Shown here: positions 60,828-64,000 of the stretch, one piece after another
Layout: each line of letters begins with the position of its first letter
Position numbering within the stretch: the stretch's first letter is position 1
DNA from: Halobacillus litoralis
Lineage (GTDB): Bacteria > Bacillota > Bacilli > Bacillales > Halobacillaceae
Direction of reading: 5' to 3'
Length of the DNA: 64,000 nucleotides
Assembly (NCBI RefSeq): GCF_004101865.1
Contig: NZ_CP026118.1
Coordinates: 1,319,001-1,383,000, forward strand
Made by a program: the position numbers and the translations under genes
Notes under the pieces: model-generated
What the model saw: only the letters and a program-made list of their open reading frames with translations
Databases searched by the model: none
Told to the model about the DNA's origin: nothing

Positions 60828-62216
60828 TCAAAAGAATAAAAGATGGGCAAGGAGTGCTGCAATCGGCAAGGTAATCACCGTACGTTGCAAGAAAATGACA
60901 AACAGCTCGAAAAAGTTGATCGGGATCTTCGATTTAATTAAAAGAATACCGATTTCAGACATATAAATGAGTTGTGTCAGAGACATGACCCCAATGACAA
61001 AACGCGTCAACTCAGATTCGATGCCGCTCCCGATGACCGCCGGCAGGAACATATCCGCAAATCCGACAATCATTGCCGGGGCTGCTTCTGCTGCTTCAGG
61101 TATTTGGAGAAGATTCATGAAAGGAATAAACGGATAAGACAAGTAGGTGAAAACTGGTGTGAACTCCGCGATGACAAGGGCGACCGTTCCAAGTGCCATG
61201 ACAAGTGGAATCAAACCGAACCAGATATCCACTACATTATAGACACCTTTTTTCACGACGGATCCTGGGCTCTTCACTTGATCAGCTTTTTCAATAGCTT
61301 TATCAATCCCCCACCTTAAAGTGGAAACACCTTCTGGTACAACTTCATCAATTTTCTTACCCACTGGCTCATGATAGGTTTCTTTTTTCTTGGATAGTGG
61401 CGGGATTCTCGGGCAGATGACCGCTGCCACCACTCCACACACAACAACTGTGAAATAAAACGAAATGAACATGTGATCGATTGAAAGGAATTTAGCTATC
61501 ACTAAGCTGAAAGCAATCGATGCAATGGAAAAGTTACTTGCAACTACAGCAGCTTCCCTTTTTGAATAATATCCACCTTCATACTGCTGTGTTGTGAGCA
61601 AGACCCCAACCGTTCCGCTCCCCATCCAAGATGCCATTGCATCAACGGATGAACGACCAGGCAGTTTGAATAATGGATGCATAACCTTTCGAACAACCGT
61701 TCCGATGAAGTCCATCAACCCGAATTCTAATAGTAATGGCATGAATAAACTAGCAAACAAGAACCACACCATCAATACAGGGATTAAATCATATAGCACA
61801 ACTCCACCCGTAATATCTGAGGAAACAAACTCAGGTCCAAATCCTGTTAACGTCATAATCGCAAAGGCTGCCCCCAGAAAGCGCAAGCTGATCCAAAGCG
61901 GACCAATATCAAATACATTAGATATGAATGAATTCTTTCTTATTCTTCCTTTTGGTAAAGCTTTAATAACGATACTTCCCACAGCTGACGCTCCGATAAT
62001 ACTCGTCATGAATAAAGGAATATAATCAGCGATAGCAGCCTGGAGGCCATCTGCAAGGACTCCTAACCCAATGGTCACTCGACCATCAATGGAAATTGGG
62101 ACTAGGAATAAAAGGACACCGATAAACGAAGGGATGAGAAATTTCATCCATTGCTTCATTGTAAAGGATGAGGATTGCTGAATTGGTTCTGTAACTTTCG
62201 TCTGTTCAATTGCCAT
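60828..62216 (-). CDS. YjiH family membrane protein (nucleoside-recognition/Gate domain)
   Basis: About 462 residues with ten or more hydrophobic segments. The YjiH signature is seen in SSVDAMASWMGSGTVGVLLTTQQYEGGYYSKREAAVVASNFSIAS (residues about 190-235), and the Gate-like second half has GFADMFLPAVIGSGIESELTRFVIGVMSLTQLIYMSEIG (about 395-435). Transport substrate unknown. ATG 62216 follows GAGGGGGAAG. It is divergently transcribed from the CYP152 gene across a region with a palindrome. Confidence 0.85.
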   Translation of the reverse strand: MAIEQTKVTEPIQQSSSFTMKQWMKFLIPSFIGVLLFLVPISIDGRVTIGLGVLADGLQAAIADYIPLFMTSIIGASAVGSIVIKALPKGRIRKNSFISNVFDIGPLWISLRFLGAAFAIMTLTGFGPEFVSSDITGGVVLYDLIPVLMVWFLFASLFMPLLLEFGLMDFIGTVVRKVMHPLFKLPGRSSVDAMASWMGSGTVGVLLTTQQYEGGYYSKREAAVVASNFSIASIAFSLVIAKFLSIDHMFISFYFTVVVCGVVAAVICPRIPPLSKKKETYHEPVGKKIDEVVPEGVSTLRWGIDKAIEKADQVKSPGSVVKKGVYNVVDIWFGLIPLVMALGTVALVIAEFTPVFTYLSYPFIPFMNLLQIPEAAEAAPAMIVGFADMFLPAVIGSGIESELTRFVIGVMSLTQLIYMSEIGILLIKSKIPINFFELFVIFLQRTVITLPIAALLAHLLFF

Positions 62217-62275
62217 GATGTTTCTTCCCCCTCTATCATTTTCATACAAATCAATGCATAAATAAACATTATTCG

Positions 62276-62290
62276 ATAGTTAGTAACTAT
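62276..62290. promoter_or_regulatory. Palindrome between divergent yjiH-like and CYP152 genes
   Basis: ATAGTT-AGT-AACTAT, a perfect 6-3-6 inverted repeat in the 188-bp divergent region, 115 bases before the CYP152 start and 60 bases before the other gene. A possible operator; no regulator gene is adjacent. Confidence 0.4.
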
Positions 62291-62404
62291 ACAATTTATC
62301 GCATAAAAATTCAATAGTATTTTAAAAGATTCTAATATCGGTTTATCTTCTTCCAGAAGGAGGAATCTAGAACAATAAGAGACTGATATTTAGGAGGAGT
62401 ACAT

Positions 62405-63652
62405 ATGGCCGTCAAAGTACCGAAAGATAATACGATTGACAACACATTGGCTATTTTCAAGGATGGTTACAATTTCATCCCCAACCGTGTACAGAACCAT
62501 CATTTGGATGTATATGAAACGAGAGTATTGGGAGAAAAAGTCGCCCTCCTCAGTGGAATCGAAGGGGCGGAACTTTTTTATGACAGAAATCGGATGAACC
62601 GGTCAGGAGCACTGCCGACAAGGGTTTTGAAAACACTATTCGGCGAAGGTGGGATTCAGACGATGGACGGCGACCCTCATACCCACCGTAAGCTTTTGTT
62701 CATGTCCTTGATGACTCCTGAATCTTTGCAACACTTATACGAAATCACGACCAAAAACTGGGCTCAATTCACGAAAAAGTGGAGCAAGATGAAAAAGGTC
62801 AACCTCTATGATGAGTCACGAGAACTCCTCTGCCGGACAGCGTGTGATTGGGCTGGTATTCCTTTAAATGAAAAAGAAGTGAATAAACGCACACGTGACC
62901 TGAGCAACATGATTGATGGCTTCAGTGCCATCGGGCCGAAACATATTGAAAGCCGACGTGCACGGAAACGGTCGGAAGCGTGGATCGAGGACTTGATCAT
63001 AAAAGTCAGAAATGGAGAAATGGAAGCTGAAAAAGGAAAAGCTGTATATGAGATGGCTATGCACCGAAATGTAGAGGGCGAGTCATTAGATGCACGTATG
63101 GCAGCTGTTGAAACGCTTAACGTAATTAGGCCACTCGTCGCCATCTCGAAGTTTCTGACTTTCGGTGCTGTTGCGCTGGAGGAATATCCCGAAACACGAA
63201 CTCGCGTTTCTTTAGATGATGAATATTTGTTCATGTTCACTCAAGAAATCCGACGCTTCTATCCATTCGTCCCATTTCTTGGGGCGAGAGTCGACCATGA
63301 CTTCACATGGCAGGAGTACCCTTTCAAAAAAAATCAGCTAGTTTTGATTGATGTTTATGGAATCAATCACGATCCACGGATATGGGAGAAGCCGGACGAA
63401 TTCAATCCAGAAAGGTTTTTGAATTGGGACGGAGGATTGTTTGATCTCATTCCGCAAGGGGGCGGCGGTTATTATAATGGACACCGCTGTCCAGGCGAAT
63501 GGGCGACTATCGAAGTGCTTCAGGCGAGTTTTCGTTATATGACAAAACACCTCGGTTATGAGGTGCCGAAACAGGATTATAGCTACAGCTTAAAAAAAAT
63601 GCCCGCCCTTCCGAAAAGCGGGTTCATTATGAAGAATGTCCATTATAAATGA
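62405..63652 (+). CDS. Cytochrome P450 fatty-acid peroxygenase (CYP152)
   Basis: A 415-residue CYP152 enzyme that uses H2O2 and needs no reductase. The heme-thiolate loop is GGGYYNGHRCPGEW, with Cys362. The carboxylate-binding Arg242-Pro243 of the family is present (NVIRPLVAIS), and residue 85 is Gln (GGIQTMDGD). In characterised members Gln85 is found in the beta-hydroxylating P450-BSbeta, and His85 in the decarboxylating OleT. Beta/alpha-hydroxylation of fatty acids is therefore the likely reaction. Ribosome site AGGAGGAG is ideal. Monocistronic. Confidence 0.94.
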   Translation: MAVKVPKDNTIDNTLAIFKDGYNFIPNRVQNHHLDVYETRVLGEKVALLSGIEGAELFYDRNRMNRSGALPTRVLKTLFGEGGIQTMDGDPHTHRKLLFMSLMTPESLQHLYEITTKNWAQFTKKWSKMKKVNLYDESRELLCRTACDWAGIPLNEKEVNKRTRDLSNMIDGFSAIGPKHIESRRARKRSEAWIEDLIIKVRNGEMEAEKGKAVYEMAMHRNVEGESLDARMAAVETLNVIRPLVAISKFLTFGAVALEEYPETRTRVSLDDEYLFMFTQEIRRFYPFVPFLGARVDHDFTWQEYPFKKNQLVLIDVYGINHDPRIWEKPDEFNPERFLNWDGGLFDLIPQGGGGYYNGHRCPGEWATIEVLQASFRYMTKHLGYEVPKQDYSYSLKKMPALPKSGFIMKNVHYK

Positions 63653-63669
63653 ATGGGGTTACAACGAGG

Positions 63670-63697
63670 CGCTCAGGGCAAAGGCTCTGAGCGTTAT
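63670..63697 (+). terminator. Hairpin after the CYP152 gene
   Basis: CGCTCAGGGC/GCTCTGAGCG, 10-bp stem with one G-T, 4-nt loop and a weak T run. Confidence 0.55.
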
Positions 63698-63731
63698 TCA
63701 TTACTCACATACCAATAGAGGAGAGAATAAA

Positions 63732-64000
63732 ATGTTTTTTGATAGTTGGATAAGTGTTTTCAAAATAATTATGATGGCGCTGCTCATTTATCCTGCCGTT
63801 ATTTTGCTATTAAGAATTTCAGGAAAGCGAACATTATCAAAAATGAACATGTTTGATTTGGTTATTACTGTAGCTATAGGATCGACCGTTGCTACCATCC
63901 TTTTATCAAGTCAAGTCAAATGGCTGGATGGGATTGCTGCGTTATCCTCCCTTATCTTTCTTCAATACGCTGTAACATGGCTGGAGGTGCGTTCAAAAAC
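63732..64000 (+). CDS. DUF421 (YetF-family) membrane protein, cut by window end
   Basis: The first 89 codons of a DUF421 protein. It starts MFFDSWISVFKIIMMALLIYPAVILLLRISGKRTLSKMN, with the family motif R-x-x-GKR-x-L-S-x-M, followed by FDLVITVAIGSTVATILL and a third hydrophobic segment. The cytoplasmic domain lies beyond the window. ATG 63732 follows GAGGAGAG. It is related to, but not a close copy of, the gene at 25467. Confidence 0.88.
   Translation, partial: MFFDSWISVFKIIMMALLIYPAVILLLRISGKRTLSKMNMFDLVITVAIGSTVATILLSSQVKWLDGIAALSSLIFLQYAVTWLEVRSK

Noticed and set aside
62405..63652. OleT-type fatty-acid decarboxylase
   Set aside because: Residue 85 is Gln, not the His found in OleT.
1..64000. 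CRISPR arrays, tRNA and rRNA genes, insertion-sequence transposases
   Set aside because: None was seen: the repeats are dispersed palindromes without regular spacers, and no transposase-like protein is encoded.

Overview
The window looks like chromosome of a spore-forming, moderately halophilic member of the Bacillaceae (Halobacillus/Virgibacillus type). This rests on AT-rich DNA with strong AGGAGG ribosome sites and frequent GTG/TTG starts. It also rests on a T-box leader, an S-box leader, a Spo0E-family gene, two RsbR-type stressosome proteins, two NhaC-type Na+/H+ antiporters and a proC-proB-proA cluster, the layout of the osmotic proHJA operon of Halobacillus. No phage, plasmid, transposase, CRISPR, rRNA or tRNA gene was seen. 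No gene looks broken; the last one is cut by the window edge.

Layout. 1-6875: small hydrophilic protein, YhfP/AcuI-type reductase, a candidate structured RNA (1423-1715), YwbE, two DUF2188 proteins, the 5-oxoprolinase operon pxpBCA and an O-methyltransferase. 7231-7779: acetyltransferase. 7944-17181: a ten-gene minus-strand acyl-CoA catabolic operon with its own TetR regulator and a near-perfect operator over the promoter. It holds separate genes for the kinase and dehydrogenase halves of animal ACAD10/ACAD11, which suggests catabolism of hydroxylated acids through a phospho-acyl-CoA. 17592-24935: DinB protein, RsbR paralogue, nucleotidyltransferase, the proline osmolyte operon with a consensus cre site upstream, a thioredoxin-like protein and a YdeI protein. 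25467-31166: DUF421 protein, T-box-controlled argS, small membrane proteins, a kinase, YkuK and a mosaic of dispersed repeats. 31221-38502: EutH transporter, S-box-controlled msrA, AIM24 and DinB proteins, NhaC antiporter and a padR-HAAS-GNAT operon. 38545-52502: SMP-30 lactonase, PEP carboxylase, glutamate dehydrogenase, FabI, Dph6-like, C45 hydrolase, NDH-2-like, ATP-grasp, CstA and Spo0E-like genes. 52765-64000: RidA, excisionase-like HTH, DUF1206, FG-GAP protein, a second RsbR-like protein with altered phospho-sites, Gfo/Idh/MocA, GNAT, a second NhaC, YjiH, a CYP152 peroxygenase and a truncated DUF421 gene.

How it fits together. Several parts concern salt life. Glutamate (gdh), oxaloacetate (ppc) and 5-oxoproline recycling (pxpBCA) feed the glutamate pool from which proABC makes the compatible solute proline, while the NhaC antiporters expel Na+. 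The acyl-CoA operon and the CYP152 fatty-acid peroxygenase both concern fatty or hydroxy-fatty acids, though they lie 45 kb apart. Intergenic DNA is rich in short dispersed palindromic repeats of at least five families, several nested in each other and some positioned to act as terminators.
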